Shown here piece after piece: positions 23,885 to 34,056 of a stretch of DNA of 64,000 nucleotides; position 1 is the stretch's first letter, and the number at the start of each line of letters is the position of its first letter. The stretch is from the NCBI RefSeq assembly GCF_024362695.1, contig NC_065410.1, positions 3,158,001 through 3,222,000 of the forward strand, read 5' to 3'. The translations under genes and the position numbers were made by a program. This stretch comes from Pectinophora gossypiella (lineage: Eukaryota > Arthropoda > Insecta > Lepidoptera > Gelechiidae). Below the pieces are notes generated by a model. That model was given only the letters and a program-made list of their open reading frames with translations, made no database searches and was not told the origin of the DNA.

Positions 23885-24580
23885 CAGTCATCCCGTGCAC
23901 TTGCAACAGTGTCGAAATATCGGGAGTCTCATATCTTTAAACGCGGTAAGAACCCGTTAATATGTGTTTTAATTATGATAATAACCTAAACTTAAAACAA
24001 TGTATAAAGTTGCTTATGGCTGTTATAAATGAAATTACTTCTAATTTCATGGTATGGGATAGGACTATCCAGGCTACGTTCCAAAGAAAAATATGGTGCT
24101 GTACAGAATTGGCTTCGTTTAACTATATAATTTCACGGATAATAGACATAATATGCATCTTTTATCTTTGTTTTTGGGTATCAATGATTACCCTTGTTAT
24201 TACACCCAGGCACAACATATCTTCCACCCATTACCTGATCAAAATAAAGAGAATCAGTAGAGGTAGCAACATAATTCTATACCATATCTGATCCAAAACT
24301 CAAGCAACAAGTATTTCTATAAATGTTACTGCTATTGTACATTATATTTTTGCATAATTATGTACCCGAGTAATGAAAAAATAGGTTATTATCACGTTCT
24401 TTTGTGTCATCCGGTGATCGTGGCACTTGCAACAGTATCGAAATATCGGGAGTCTCATATCCCTACTTTAAATACGTAAAAACCCGTTATTATGTGTTTT
24501 AATTATTATCATATTATATCTGTACAGCGCCATCTGTATTTATTTTGGGGAACGCAGCCTGGTGAGTTTCTCATAGAGCA
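23885..24580. mobile_element. E8 / M18 composite block
   Basis: E8 pieces at 23890-24000 and 24415-24510 (ACCCGTTAATATGTG and ACCCGTTATTATGTG ends) bracket and adjoin M18 pieces at 24000-24300 (reverse) and 24515-24580 (ACAGCGCCATCTGTAT). The arrangement suggests one element inserted in or recombined with the other. Confidence 0.55.
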
Positions 24581-26784
24581 TTCTTTTGTATTTTTTACGG
24601 AACATAATTTATCTAAAACACATGTATCGTCAGTGCGCGTAAGAGAAATCGTCCCAATATTTTATTCCTTGCCAGAAAAATAGCTGGCAGAATTTTACCA
24701 GAAACATGGTATGCGGATATGAAAATCCTTGCTTTGGTATCTTGGTGCGCTACATGAAAAATGCGAGAAACTTCTTCAAGGATTTTCAATTTTCTCACGC
24801 TTTGCTTTTTTACAAGATTCCTTGTTTTGTTTTCTTGTTTATTTTCTCCGCCCTTGACGTTGCCTTCTGGAAAGTACTCGTACTTACTCTTGGAAATTAA
24901 ACACGCACAATATTACACAAGGCTTTTGCGTGCTTTTAGAACAATAGTATTATGGAATACTAGCTTGCGACTTAGACCGCGGAAAACGGCTTTGCGTTTC
25001 CAAAAATCTCTCCATCTCTCAATCTCTCTATTTAAGATATTTTCGTGGTTTGAACTGTACGCTGTTAGGCTGACCAAATTGGTATCTCCAACATACCAAG
25101 GACGCAAATTTTATTATTGAAAATTAAGTGAATTACTGACTAACCTATTTAATTACTAATACTTCACATATATAAAAAGAATATTAAAACTGCAAGTAAA
25201 TCTTTTACTAAAAGTCCAAAATTTCCTTACAAATTAAATATAAAAATAATGTTCACGGGTAATTTATTTAAATCCTTTCAAAAACAAAGAAAATGACGTC
25301 AACTGGCTAACCTAACCTAACCACTAAAACCTACACTAAAGACATTATTTATCGGAATATACATGAGCTATAAAAAAAACCTGAAGAGTGAAAACTGAAG
25401 AAGAAGCTTCTCCAAAAAAGATTAAGAAGACCAAATACTAGGCTGTATGGGCTAAGTTCCATTTGCCTGTCCGAATGGGCAAATAAAAAAAAACTAACCT
25501 AACCTTGAAATGATAGCTGTCAGTTTTGAGCATACCTGGTTTTTTTTATACCATGGTGAATTTAACGTTATTATTACATAGGTACGTCCCACTACTTGAT
25601 GTTGTATCTCACAAACAAGATTACAGCACTAAGCGTGCTTGAATTATCCGAGTGTAGAATGCGAAGTTGTCTTGAGATGTAGACGAGTATTTGACTAAAT
25701 TAACCGCTTTACTGAGCGCATCTCGTGTTGCAGACTAAGGTGGGGGTACATTGGGTTCGAAATATTGAAATATGAATAATAATAAGGCCGCCTTTGCCCA
25801 CCTTAGAATTAGTTTATCCTGTAAATGTTTTGTAAATTTGTGTGCAATAAAGTGTTTTATTATTATTATTTGTATGTCTTTTTCATATCTCGGGCCTATG
25901 GAGGCCCGGCCTTTTATAATTATTATTAATGATAGCGGTTGGAATTTAGTGAGCACCCTGGTAGATGGTTGATAGTTGGTTGACTGATGATTAAGGGTTT
26001 CTGTATGGTGATCTGGCTAGTTCTTATTCATCACATATAGACACGAGGCGTAGAAATACAACAATCTCACCTATTGTGGTCGTAGTCGCGAATTTTATTA
26101 CCTGCAAAAAGAAAATAAAACCTTTAAAATTATAAAGATTAATTAATTAATTAATTTTTAATTATTATTTGTCACGTAGGTCAGCTGGAAGAAATCTCTT
26201 TGTTTAGAGATAAGCTTGCTTGTACTATCTGTTTTCTTTGTATATTTCTTGTGTCTGTTTTATTGTGTACAAATAAATAAATAAATAAAAAAATGAAGTA
26301 AGCATGTTAAAAAATATATATTACACTCCGGACTCGTGGTCACACCAAGTTGTCACACCAGTATGACAATTAGAATGAACGACTACTTAGATCATAAAAT
26401 AGCGCATAATGTTTCTTTATATTGTGCTCTACTTATTTGTTTTCATTTTGTAAATAATTAGATAAATAATTTGCCTATGAATTGTGTTTTTTTATATTTT
26501 TTTAAGATTCCAACTTCAATTCAATTTGCAATTTCTTGTCCAATCAAAATCGTCCCGCGCTCACAACTCAAGGTGGCGCATTCAATTCAATTCCACAAAA
26601 AACACATTCAAACACACAGACAACGCAATAGAGGAGGCATTTAATTCATAAGACTTACGCTTGTTTTGTTTTTAAAATCATTCATACGTCATAAAATATT
26701 CATCATAAACAATTTATACGTGAGATTTATAGCATTACCCGTGCTTAGGGAAACTAAAAAAGAGAAAATTTAAATCGAAAAAAA
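24581..26784. other. Spacer without recognised gene
   Basis: Two opposed frames (24761-25120 plus, 24913-25107 minus) and a third (25735-25972, both strands) are open but overlap each other and show no domain. 25443-25495 shares a short repeat with 23250. 26140-26290 is AT-rich with AATT and AATA runs. Confidence 0.45.
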
Positions 26785-26880
26785 ATCTGATTCCGACGGG
26801 ACTTGAACCCGCAGCTCTTGTAAAGCCGGAACGAGCGTGTTAACCATTACGCCACCGGGTCCTCCTCCTGTCCACGCGAA
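26785..26880 (-). mobile_element. SINE-D, tRNA-derived head
   Basis: On the minus strand GACCCGGTGGCGTAATGGTT, then a B box (GGGTTCAAGTCCCG) and GTCGGAATC, then an A/T tail. The D arm and T arm are well formed, but the anticodon arm cannot be folded and the acceptor stem is imperfect. Related copies at 60670-60780 and 54700-54840 share flanking sequence, so this is a repeat rather than a tRNA gene. Confidence 0.7.
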
Positions 26881-26999
26881 ATTTTTTCGATCTCTTTATC
26901 GTCATTAAGCCGACGCCGGCGCCATCTATCTAGAGTATTGAGTACTATTATTACTTCTCTTTAATTTTACTTTAAGACATATTTTTGTAGATATAACAT

Positions 27000-27062
27000 A
27001 CATAACATAAACAGCCTATATACGTCACATTACTGGGCACAGGCTTCCCCTCAATCAACCGG
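27000..27062 (-). mobile_element. SINE-A2 3' fragment
   Basis: ACATAAACAGCCTATATACG and CCCCTCAATCAACCGG are the reverse complement of the A2 end. Confidence 0.7.
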
Positions 27063-27367
27063 CTATAGATATAATAAAAAATAAAATAATTTTGTATTTT
27101 TTTTAATTATGATGGAAAATATTTGTATAGATAAACAATTAAATGTTAATTCTACAAAAATATGTGATTAAAATAGTTTTCAATATTTTCCACTCGGTGT
27201 AGTACATACTTTTTTGAAACTGAAGCTCCTCACAGCGCGGTGCTCGTATATTTATGAGATGTGTGTCGAGAGATAAATTTATGCAGACATGTGAGCCGAA
27301 ACATCTTTGTTTTACCGTCAACACTGTCAACTGTAAGCAACGATTTTCGTACTATTAACCCTTAAAG

Positions 27368-27680
27368 TAGCCGTGGTAGCCCAGATGGCAGAACGCTTGC
27401 CTCTCACTATAATGTCGCAAATCCGGATCCAGCACAAGCCAAGACCAATGATTGTCGAATTCAGCGGTAAACATAGAAACATCGTAAGGAAACCCACATT
27501 ACACATTGTTTTAAGTTTACGCGGTTACGCGGCGGTCTCATATCCCCATTTAAACGCGGTAAGAACCCGTTATTATGTGTTTTGAAACCCACATTCCCTA
27601 GAAATGCATTTTCGGAAGTACGTGACCTAACCTGTATTAGGCCGGATTTCCCTTCGCGGGTTGGAAGGTCAGATCTTTAG
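27368..27680 (+). mobile_element. SINE-C interrupted by an E8 element
   Basis: tRNA-like head (GCCGTGGTAGCCCAGATGGC) and CAATGATTGTCGAATT, then the tail from 27584 (CATTCCCTAGAAATGCATTT; CCTTCGCGGGTTGGAAGGTC). The two parts are separated by an 83-bp E8 element (27501-27583) with a 12-bp duplication of SINE sequence on either side. Confidence 0.8.
27501..27583 (+). mobile_element. E8 element, short form, inserted in SINE-C
   Basis: 83 bp starting ACACATTGTTTTAAG and ending TTATTATGTGTTTT. GAAACCCACATT occurs immediately on both sides (27489-27500 and 27584-27595). Compared with 17448-17640 the middle, including the GGGCAGACATATCTGTC segment, is missing. Confidence 0.8.
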
Positions 27681-27999
27681 GTTAAAAACCAAAATAGCTC
27701 AAAACGCAACTTCACATGCGAAGAGACATTTAAAAAGGAGAAAAGCGAAATTGGTCGTAAGGATGTTTTCCTTAGGAAGCACTTTCTTTTATCTGTGGCA
27801 TCTGGCGCAGTTTGAGGGCTGCAGCTAATCTAGGTGTTGCCTGAGGCTACATCGTGAGCAACCAGCTCTCTTGTATATGAGCGGTGTAGCTACTTAGCTA
27901 AGTTCTGATGTGCTACTCTTTACATCCTGCCCTGTTATATAGAAAAATGAACTGTAAAATTCGTCAAGTAAATGTCGACTTTTTATCATGTGTTGTAAT

Positions 28000-28300
28000 C
28001 TCATCATCATCATCAGCCCATTAACGTCCCCACTGCTGGGGCACGGGCCTTCCCTATGGATGGATAGGGAGATCGGGCCTTAAACCACCACGCGGGCCCA
28101 GTGCGGATTGATGGTTATTAACGACTGCCAATGCAGCCGGGACCAACGGCTTAACGTGCCTTCCGAAGCACGGAGGAGCTCGAGATGAAAACTTATTTTT
28201 TGTGGTCACCCATCCTATGACCGGCCTTTGCGAAAGTTGCTTAACTTCAACAATCGCAGACCGAGCGCGTTTACCGCTGCGCCACCGAGCTAATCCTCCA
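28000..28300 (-). mobile_element. SINE-B, with target-site duplication
   Basis: On the minus strand the head reads AGCTCGGTGGCGCAGCGGTA, the body includes AGCTCCTCCGTGCTTCGGAA and the 3' half CCCTATCCATCC and CCAGCAGTGGGGACGTTAAT, ending in GATGATGATGA. TGTTGTAAT flanks it at 27991-27999 and 28301-28309. Sister copies: 35347-35634 and 53690-53976. Confidence 0.88.
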
Positions 28301-28394
28301 TGTTGTAATTTGATTTCTTCTAAAATTAGTTAAAATTTCAACAAATTAACGTGATAATTACATATTTTCTCATTGCTCGGGGTACATAATTATT

Positions 28395-28565
28395 GGGGTA
28401 GTCAGAGGTATATCCATCGCTAGATGAACTAAGTACCCACACTTCACCGAGCTTCCACCAACGTGATAGGTGAAGAGTGAAAACTGCACATATATACATA
28501 ATAACTCATTGGTATAAGTCCGGGACCGGGGTTCGAACCCCCAACTCCGGGTTCCCGGGTTCGTA
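28395..28565 (+). repeat. Dispersed repeat (CATCGCTAGATGAACTAAGT family)
   Basis: Shares GGGGTA.TCA.A..TATATCCATCGC and CTTCACCGAGCTT with 18790-18885 and 51170-51240. A tRNA-like B box (GGGGTTCGAACCCC) lies at about 28527-28540. Confidence 0.5.
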
Positions 28566-29135
28566 CAGATAGGTTATTATGGTATCAAATATTAATACTT
28601 CATATTTCCGCTTTCATATTTATTTTGTAACCAGAATGAATTTTATGAAGCTGTCATACTGCTTGCTTATAATATAACGGTCTTGCAAAATGCTGAAAAG
28701 AAACAGTTCAGCGTTTAAAAAGTTGGGCTTGTCAATGAAGAAGAGTTGGTGAAAAAGTTTCAATGTAGTTTTACGCTTTACTTTCTACACACACTTATAT
28801 GCCCTGGATATAGAATTTTTTTCTTTACCGACATTATATAGCAACTCAGTAGCGCTCTGTCGCGTCCCGGTAGGACAGGGCGTGATAAAGGTAATTACGT
28901 GTAATGATGGCCAAACGTTGGCAATCAATTATTCTAAAATTAGTAACATTATCCACTGGTAGTGGCGCTGGTGACGATTATATTTAAAACTTGATTGATA
29001 TTATAATCGATGAATCAATGTAACTGTACGATTTTTCATATCGATAATATTGATTAATCTAATATTCGCATTTTTATTACCCACATTGCATGGACACCGC
29101 GTACATTAATAATAATGAACAAACGTTGATTGAAA

Positions 29136-29144
29136 TATAATTAA
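29136..29144 (+). other. Left recombination core, TATAATTAA
   Basis: Nine bases shared by the left junction, the right junction (34527-34535) and, in complement, the ICR (29527-29535). Outside these nine bases each flank departs from the ICR: on the left the preceding base is A where the ICR-predicted circle has G. This fits strand exchange within the core between a circular intermediate and a genomic target. Confidence 0.8.
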
Positions 29145-29182
29145 CGGTTAAACGAACTTACCTGTAAGTGAAGTTCTATCGT

Positions 29183-29393
29183 AATTATACGAGTGCTTCG
29201 TTCGAAGAGATTAGTAACCTGTAAGATGATAAGCTTGAACACAATGTAGTAACGCATAGTGACACCATTCATTGCACACATAGTTGAAAGCATATAGAAA
29301 AAAAAAATAATAACAAAATTCTTTTTTTTTTTTTTTTTTAAAGGGTAGTCTTATATTGTCTGCCCCACTCGGATAGTCTCCGCGCGCTTCATT
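29183..29393 (+). repeat. Left inverted terminal repeat of the DIRS element
   Basis: About 210 bp, the reverse complement of 34323-34533. The two copies differ mainly in the outermost 25 bases and are otherwise almost identical, including a run of 18 T here and 18 A on the right. The left end of the element carries a further 38 bp (29145-29182) that the right end lacks. This is the 3' end with respect to transcription. Confidence 0.93.
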
Positions 29394-29451
29394 AGTTTAG
29401 GGCTCTGTTTGCGATATTTGCAGAACAGATTTGGGGTCTAGGGCGGGCGGG

Positions 29452-29595
29452 GGTTACTAATCTCTTCGAACGAAGCACTCGTATAATTACGATAGAACTT
29501 CACTTACAGGTAAGTTCGTTTAACCGTTAATTATACTTCGTGCTTCGTTCTCGAGATTAGTAACCTGTAAGATGATAAGCTTGAACACAATGTAG
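29452..29595 (+). repeat. Internal complementary region (ICR) of the DIRS element
   Basis: About 144 bp. The left half (29452-29535) is the reverse complement of the left element end, 29136-29220. The right half (29527-29595) is the reverse complement of the right element end, roughly 34467-34535. The halves overlap in the 9-bp core at 29527-29535. In DIRS-type elements the ICR is proposed to template completion of the ends and formation of a circle, and its sequence predicts the circle junction. Confidence 0.93.
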
Positions 29596-29717
29596 ATGTT
29601 GAGAGCAGGTTCGGGAAATATCGCAGTAAAGAAAACTATAACGAAATGTAGATGAAATGTATAATTGTCTAGTACTTATTATTATAATGTGTCTAGATGA
29701 TTACAAACTAAATAAAA

Positions 29718-30672
29718 TTACAAATTATTATTTAATATAGCACAAGCCAACTCTGCCTCGTTTGTGGTCATGATGGTTCTATTGTAGAATTTTCCAAACG
29801 TGGTGGAGTTTTGACTCCAACTAGCAGTTTTTCGAATCTGGTCAATGCTAACCCCTGCGCTGTATGCCTGGGATGTGGCAGCGTGGCGCGTGCTATGTGC
29901 TGAAAAGATTGACACATCCACACCAGAATCTTTCAGTGTAGACTTAATCCAACGACTGAGTGTTTGTGTGGTGACGGCTTTATGAGGCCGCTTAAAACTG
30001 ATAAAAAGGTAATCTGACTCTCTAATTGAGGCCGTTCTATTTATGTAGCTAATTAATGACTTGGCTGGGCAAATCCCAGGTTTTTGCAGAAAGAAAGGTA
30101 AGGTAAGGACTGGATTATTCGTACCGACTTTCGAAGTTTTGATGAGATCTGAAATTTTGATAACAATCTTATCTGGAAACATCTTAATGTTATAAATATT
30201 TATTTTCGACAGGGTTTGTACCCTATGGGCGGTAACCAGTGCCAGTAATGTTACACATTTTTTTTTTTTTTGCAAGTTTTTCCATTGATATGGCCTCGTT
30301 AGGGTACAAGAGAGCCAGGTAATCTAGCACGCACCCAGTGTCCCAAGTGATATCGTACTTGGGAATAGTAGGTCTTAGCCTAAACACACCTTTGAAGAAC
30401 CTTTGAATACGATAATCCGTCGATATATTGGGTCCTAAAATTAAGGACAAGGCTGCTCTACAGCAATTTAACGAACCATATTGATTGCCACTATTATATA
30501 AATCAGTAAGGAACTCCATGACTTTAAATATTGATGCATCGTATAAAGGTGTGTTATTTTGTTTACAAAAATCATACCATTTATTAATATAGGTGTTGTA
30601 CTGTTTAAAAGATGAATCAGCTAAAGAACTAATCATTATATCTACTGCCGAGGCTGGTACGGACCGTCGCAA
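29718..30672 (-). pseudogene. DIRS tyrosine recombinase, split by a frameshift in an A14 run
   Basis: Two overlapping frames together span a DIRS tyrosine recombinase. The first (30672-30223) has the helical core-binding domain (SSLADSSFKQYNTYINKWYDF; FLTDLYNSG). The second (to 29718) has the catalytic domain: Arg18 in TAHRVQTL, the HSTRH box with His127 and Arg130, Trp153, and the nucleophile Tyr164 in GKFYNR. All catalytic residues are therefore present. The frames switch at a run of 14 A on the coding strand (30258-30271), a typical slippage site and also a typical place for sequencing error. The first frame has no ATG until the Met of VDIM, so translation may depend on the upstream RT frame. 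Its role is integration of the circular intermediate at the TATAATTAA core. Confidence 0.9.
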
Positions 30673-32303
30673 TAGTGCTGCCCGGATAATATTCCGGCAG
30701 CCAGGGTAAGGTTCGAGTGAATGTTCCTCCTGCTGGAATGAGAAACGATTACATGGTCATTTGAACTGAACTCAAAAATATAGGACGTCAAAAGACTGTG
30801 GAAAATTGGGTACCAAGGTTGTGTGGGCCACAACGGGACGATCATGATACCGGTCGCTTTGTCGGCGATAATCTTGCGCAGTGTTTTAAGTATCATCGAA
30901 ACCGGTGGGAAGGCATAAAAATATAGATTCTTCCAGCTTATCGTATATGCATCGATAGCGAAGGCGTCAGGGTCCCTGTGCCAAGATACGTACTTTTCAC
31001 ATTTCTTGTTCAGTCTACTGGCGAACAGGTCAATGTCTGGGGAACCAAACTGTGAAACTAACTGGTCAAAAGTAAAGTTTTCTACCTCCCATTCTATGTC
31101 TGGATGTGAACGTCGGGATTCAGTGTCAGCTACGATGTTTTCTTTAGATGGGACATATGAAGCCTTTATAAAGATTTTCCTATGTTCACACCATTGCCAG
31201 ATCTGTCTAGCAATGTCAGTGAGATGTGGGAATTGAATCCCGCCCATGCGGTTAATGTAGGATAGCGCAGTAGCGTTGTCTATGCGAATTAAAACTTGAC
31301 AATTTTCTAAATGTTTTGCAAAAATTTTAATCGCAAAGTAAGCAGCTAACAGTTCGAGATAGTTAATGTGCATCCCGCGCTCCGACTGTGACCAAGGCCC
31401 ATTCGCGGTGTCACCCCCGCAGGCCGCGCCCCACCCCGTAGTTGAGGCGTCAGAAAATATTTCAACCGCGTAACAGTCGTCTCGAATACGGTGCGCAGGG
31501 CTCTCTATAGCACGTAGCCACCATTGAAAGTCCGAAAGTATGTTTTCCGGGATTTTCATATACCTGTCATAGTCATCATGAGGTTGTAAGTTTAAATACT
31601 TACACCGTTCTAACTGTTTTGTATATAACATTCCATATCCCACTGCGGGACACGCAGACACAAAAAATCCTATAAGTTGAGCAAATTTTCTAATTTTACA
31701 CCTAGTAATGTTTATGATTTTTTGTAACTCTGCTTTGATATGTGTTTTCTTTTCGGGGGGCAAAGTTATTTGCATAGTATGTGAATCCAAGATGAAGCCT
31801 AAAAATTTACATGATTTTGAAGGGGTCAACTGACTTTTTTCCCTATTGATTATAAAACCAAGAGCGGTAAGTAGATTAATAGTTGAGTTCACGTTGTAAG
31901 AGCATTCAAGATATGATCTTCCTAACAATTGAATATCGTCAAGGTATATTGTGGAAATATGTCCAGCTGCTCTAAGTAGACTGATTACAGGCTTCATTAA
32001 CTTAGTAAAGATGTAAGGCGCTGTGTTCAACCCAAATGGTAGTACATTAAACTCATGAAGTTTATTGTTCCACATAAATCTCAAGTATTTACGAGAATCT
32101 TCGTGAATTTTTATTAAGAAATAGGCGTCCTTTAGGTCGACAGTGGCCATAAAACAGTCCTGTGACATTAGTTTAATTGATGTACGAATATCCTCTAGCT
32201 TAAAGTGACTTGTGTCAATAAACTTATTCAAGTTCTTTAAGTTTAATATAAAGCGCATTTGACCATTAGGTTTTGGGCGCAGGAAAACACTAGATATAAA
32301 TTT
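30642..32303 (-). CDS. DIRS reverse transcriptase / RNase H with Dam-methylase-like tail
   Basis: Residues are counted from the Met at 32258 (538 aa); the frame is open slightly upstream. The RT palm has DLKDAY at 41-46 (first catalytic Asp), LPFGLNTAPYIF (73-84) and YLDD at 105-108. RNase H residues fit Asp270 (FSDAS), Glu302 (YLELL), Asp327 (RIDNA) and Asp378 (VADTESR). Residues 388-490 resemble phage-type Dam N6-adenine methylases: FGSPDIDLFAS, then a YVSW..DPDAF segment, then FPP at 450-452, then GIMIVPLWPTQPW. The usual catalytic D/N-P-P-Y/F is FPP-V here, so methylation activity is doubtful. The enzyme would copy element RNA and remove the RNA strand. The frame is separated from its N-terminal segment by a frameshift at about 32304. 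Its last 31 nt overlap the recombinase frame. Confidence 0.92.
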   Translation of the reverse strand, partial: KFISSVFLRPKPNGQMRFILNLKNLNKFIDTSHFKLEDIRTSIKLMSQDCFMATVDLKDAYFLIKIHEDSRKYLRFMWNNKLHEFNVLPFGLNTAPYIFTKLMKPVISLLRAAGHISTIYLDDIQLLGRSYLECSYNVNSTINLLTALGFIINREKSQLTPSKSCKFLGFILDSHTMQITLPPEKKTHIKAELQKIINITRCKIRKFAQLIGFFVSACPAVGYGMLYTKQLERCKYLNLQPHDDYDRYMKIPENILSDFQWWLRAIESPAHRIRDDCYAVEIFSDASTTGWGAACGGDTANGPWSQSERGMHINYLELLAAYFAIKIFAKHLENCQVLIRIDNATALSYINRMGGIQFPHLTDIARQIWQWCEHRKIFIKASYVPSKENIVADTESRRSHPDIEWEVENFTFDQLVSQFGSPDIDLFASRLNKKCEKYVSWHRDPDAFAIDAYTISWKNLYFYAFPPVSMILKTLRKIIADKATGIMIVPLWPTQPWYPIFHSLLTSYIFEFSSNDHVIVSHSSRRNIHSNLTLAAGILSGQHYCDGPYQPRQ

Positions 32304-32736
32304 ATTGTCCTTCGCAGTGTTCGCATGCTGAAATGGCGCCGATACCTAGTAGGCTATTAATAGCCTCTTCAAAGCATTGCATTTCACTGCTAGAGTAGTT
32401 TGGGATCGGTTGTACATAATGTTGCACGACTGGTCGGGCAAAGATAATTTTATAACCTTGAATTGTATTCAAAATATTATGGTCGGAAGTGATAAGTGAC
32501 CACTGCGAGTAAAACTGTGCTAGTTGTCCAGCGTACAGTACCGGGTCTAACGGCGGCGGCGCGGCGGCGACGACGGCCTGGAGGCGGCGGCGCGCGTGCG
32601 GTTCGCCCACGTCGTCGTGGCAGGCTCGCGGTTCTTCTGAGCCCCGGCTCCCGTCGGCCTGCGCTGCTGCTGCGGTGCTGGAGCTTTCCAGTTTAAACCT
32701 TTGTTTCCCTGAGGTTTCTGCGTTTGAACAGCACAT
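32302..32736 (-). pseudogene. RT N-terminal segment, frame-broken from the RT core
   Basis: The downstream half of this frame reads as the pre-RT region of DIRS polymerases: GQLAQFYSQWSLITSDHNIL, then IQGYKIIF, then a FEEAINSLLGIGAISAC segment that normally leads directly into GQFIS of the RT fingers. It stops at TAA (32304-32302) immediately after Gly-Gln, while the expected continuation (FISSVFLRPKPNGQ) lies in another frame from 32303 onward. An extra TAAA tetranucleotide at the junction would explain the break. The first part of the ORF overlaps gag exon 2 and may not be translated. Inference: loss of function in this copy, unless recoding or an assembly error is involved. Confidence 0.75.
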
Positions 32737-33496
32737 TTTTTCCCCACCTTGTTTATCACCTTAAGCTCGGCGCCCGATTTGTTTACTGCCTTAGCCGCTT
32801 TCAAGGTATCGGTTAAGTTTTCTCCGAAGAGATATTTATCCACTTTGGAAGTACTTAAGTTTTCTTTTAGATCCTTTTTAAGGGAAAACATTGCGAAGTT
32901 TCGTCTAGTGATGGATTCTGCATATTGGATGTCGCATAATAGGCGAGCAGTGTCCATCAATTTCTTAATGAGTTCGTGATCCTTATTTTTGACACTACTT
33001 ATGTGGTCAGTCATTGCGGCCCCAAGGACTGTAATAGCCGTGGCGAGTTGTTTCTGCCGGGCTTCAATAGCCTTATCCCTCTTGTACATACTATCGGGCA
33101 GAGCAGCTTTGATTTCGGCGTTGAGTATAGGCGCGCCGATAAGGCCGCAGTTACCCGGAATAGGATATTTGTCGACCAGTTCCTTCCGAACATTTTTATC
33201 TAACCCATTTGTCGCAAGGTGTTCGAAACGGGATGCTAGGTCCTTGTGTATATCCGGTCCATATTGTATGGTTGCAGAGGGGTCATCGCCGAGAATCTCT
33301 AACAATGCGCTGTCGAGGACGTTCTCTGCAGCAGGTGGGGTACTCGTGGTAGCCCGAGCTTCATCCACGGCGGCGGCGACGGCAGTGGCGGTCGCGGTCC
33401 TCTCAGCCACCGCGTAGGACGGTCCCGGTTCGACATCAGAGTTGGGTCCGTGTAGAGTGACGATCAACGCCGTCCGGTCGCGCCGATTTTCTTCGC
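32547..33496 (-). CDS. gag: DIRS gag-like protein, exon 2 (main domain)
   Basis: Open from a predicted 3' splice site (AG at 33498-33497) to a stop at 32547-32549, about 316 codons. Visible features typical of DIRS gag are LLEILGDDP, the GPDIHKDLASRFEHLATNGL segment, the KYPIPGNC segment, then LNAEIKAAL, followed by helical sequence. The C terminus is Gly/Pro/Arg-rich and ends in a run of Arg, plausibly nucleic-acid binding. No CCHC zinc knuckle is present. The first in-frame initiator of the unspliced frame is only TTG (33467), which supports a start in exon 1. The 3' end overlaps the RT N-terminal frame by about 190 nt in another frame, so RT may need reinitiation, frameshifting or splicing. 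The GC-rich tail (32547-32680) contrasts with the AT-rich surroundings. Confidence 0.85.
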
Positions 33497-34056
33497 CTAG
33501 ATGACAAAATTATACACGTATAAAGATACGCGTCGTAACTAGGGGGTGGTATGACTCCCACAGAATCATACGTCAGCAAAATCCGAGATTACGAGATAGT
33601 CCCACAGACGTCTCTGTACCCGAAAATTAATGTAAGGTGTATTTCCCATAGAAAAACACGCAAACATATTTTAATTCCTGAGGAATTATTCGTGTGAACA
33701 AAAAAGGTGCCTAAATATCTATACCTATACCGTACTCGTGGAGGACTCCCAGAGAGTCAACCGGTTGAGCATAGTAGGTATGTGGTTATAAGTATCTAGG
33801 TACTTATATAATATATAATTATATATTTGAATCTGAGCACGTTGTGGCGGTGGAAAAACTCCCAAAGAGTTATCCGATTGCCGATTGTGCCGTAACGAAA
33901 TTTGAATTTAGAACAGGCAGATTGTTGGTCATGTTTTGACCTTGACCTTGTTTTATGCAGTGGCGAGATAAACACCTAAAGTGTCTGACGAAGCCGTACA
34001 TAATAAAAATTTAAATATCGAACTTGACGAAAATTATGGAAGTTTGTACTAAATAC
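33497..34056 (-). other. Predicted spliceosomal intron in gag
   Basis: A 560-nt interval with GT at 34056-34055 and AG at 33498-33497 on the minus strand. The 3' end is pyrimidine-rich (TTTTGTCATCTAG). Removing it joins exon 1 in phase 1 to exon 2. The interval is AT-rich and has several stops in all frames. Introns have been reported in some DIRS1-like elements, to my knowledge; transcript evidence is needed here. Confidence 0.7.

Noticed and set aside
24761..25120. 119-codon plus-strand ORF
   Set aside because: Overlapped by open frames on the other strand and in another plus frame, and no recognisable domain.
29121..29129. AAACGTTGA on the left flank and again at 34534-34542, as a possible target-site duplication of the DIRS element
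   Set aside because: The left copy is six bases away from the element core and the right copy overlaps it. DIRS integration is not expected to duplicate the target. Probably chance in AT-rich sequence.
32496..33417. Plus-strand ORFs opposite gag (up to 142 codons)
   Set aside because: Antisense shadows of the GC-rich gag frame, with no motif.
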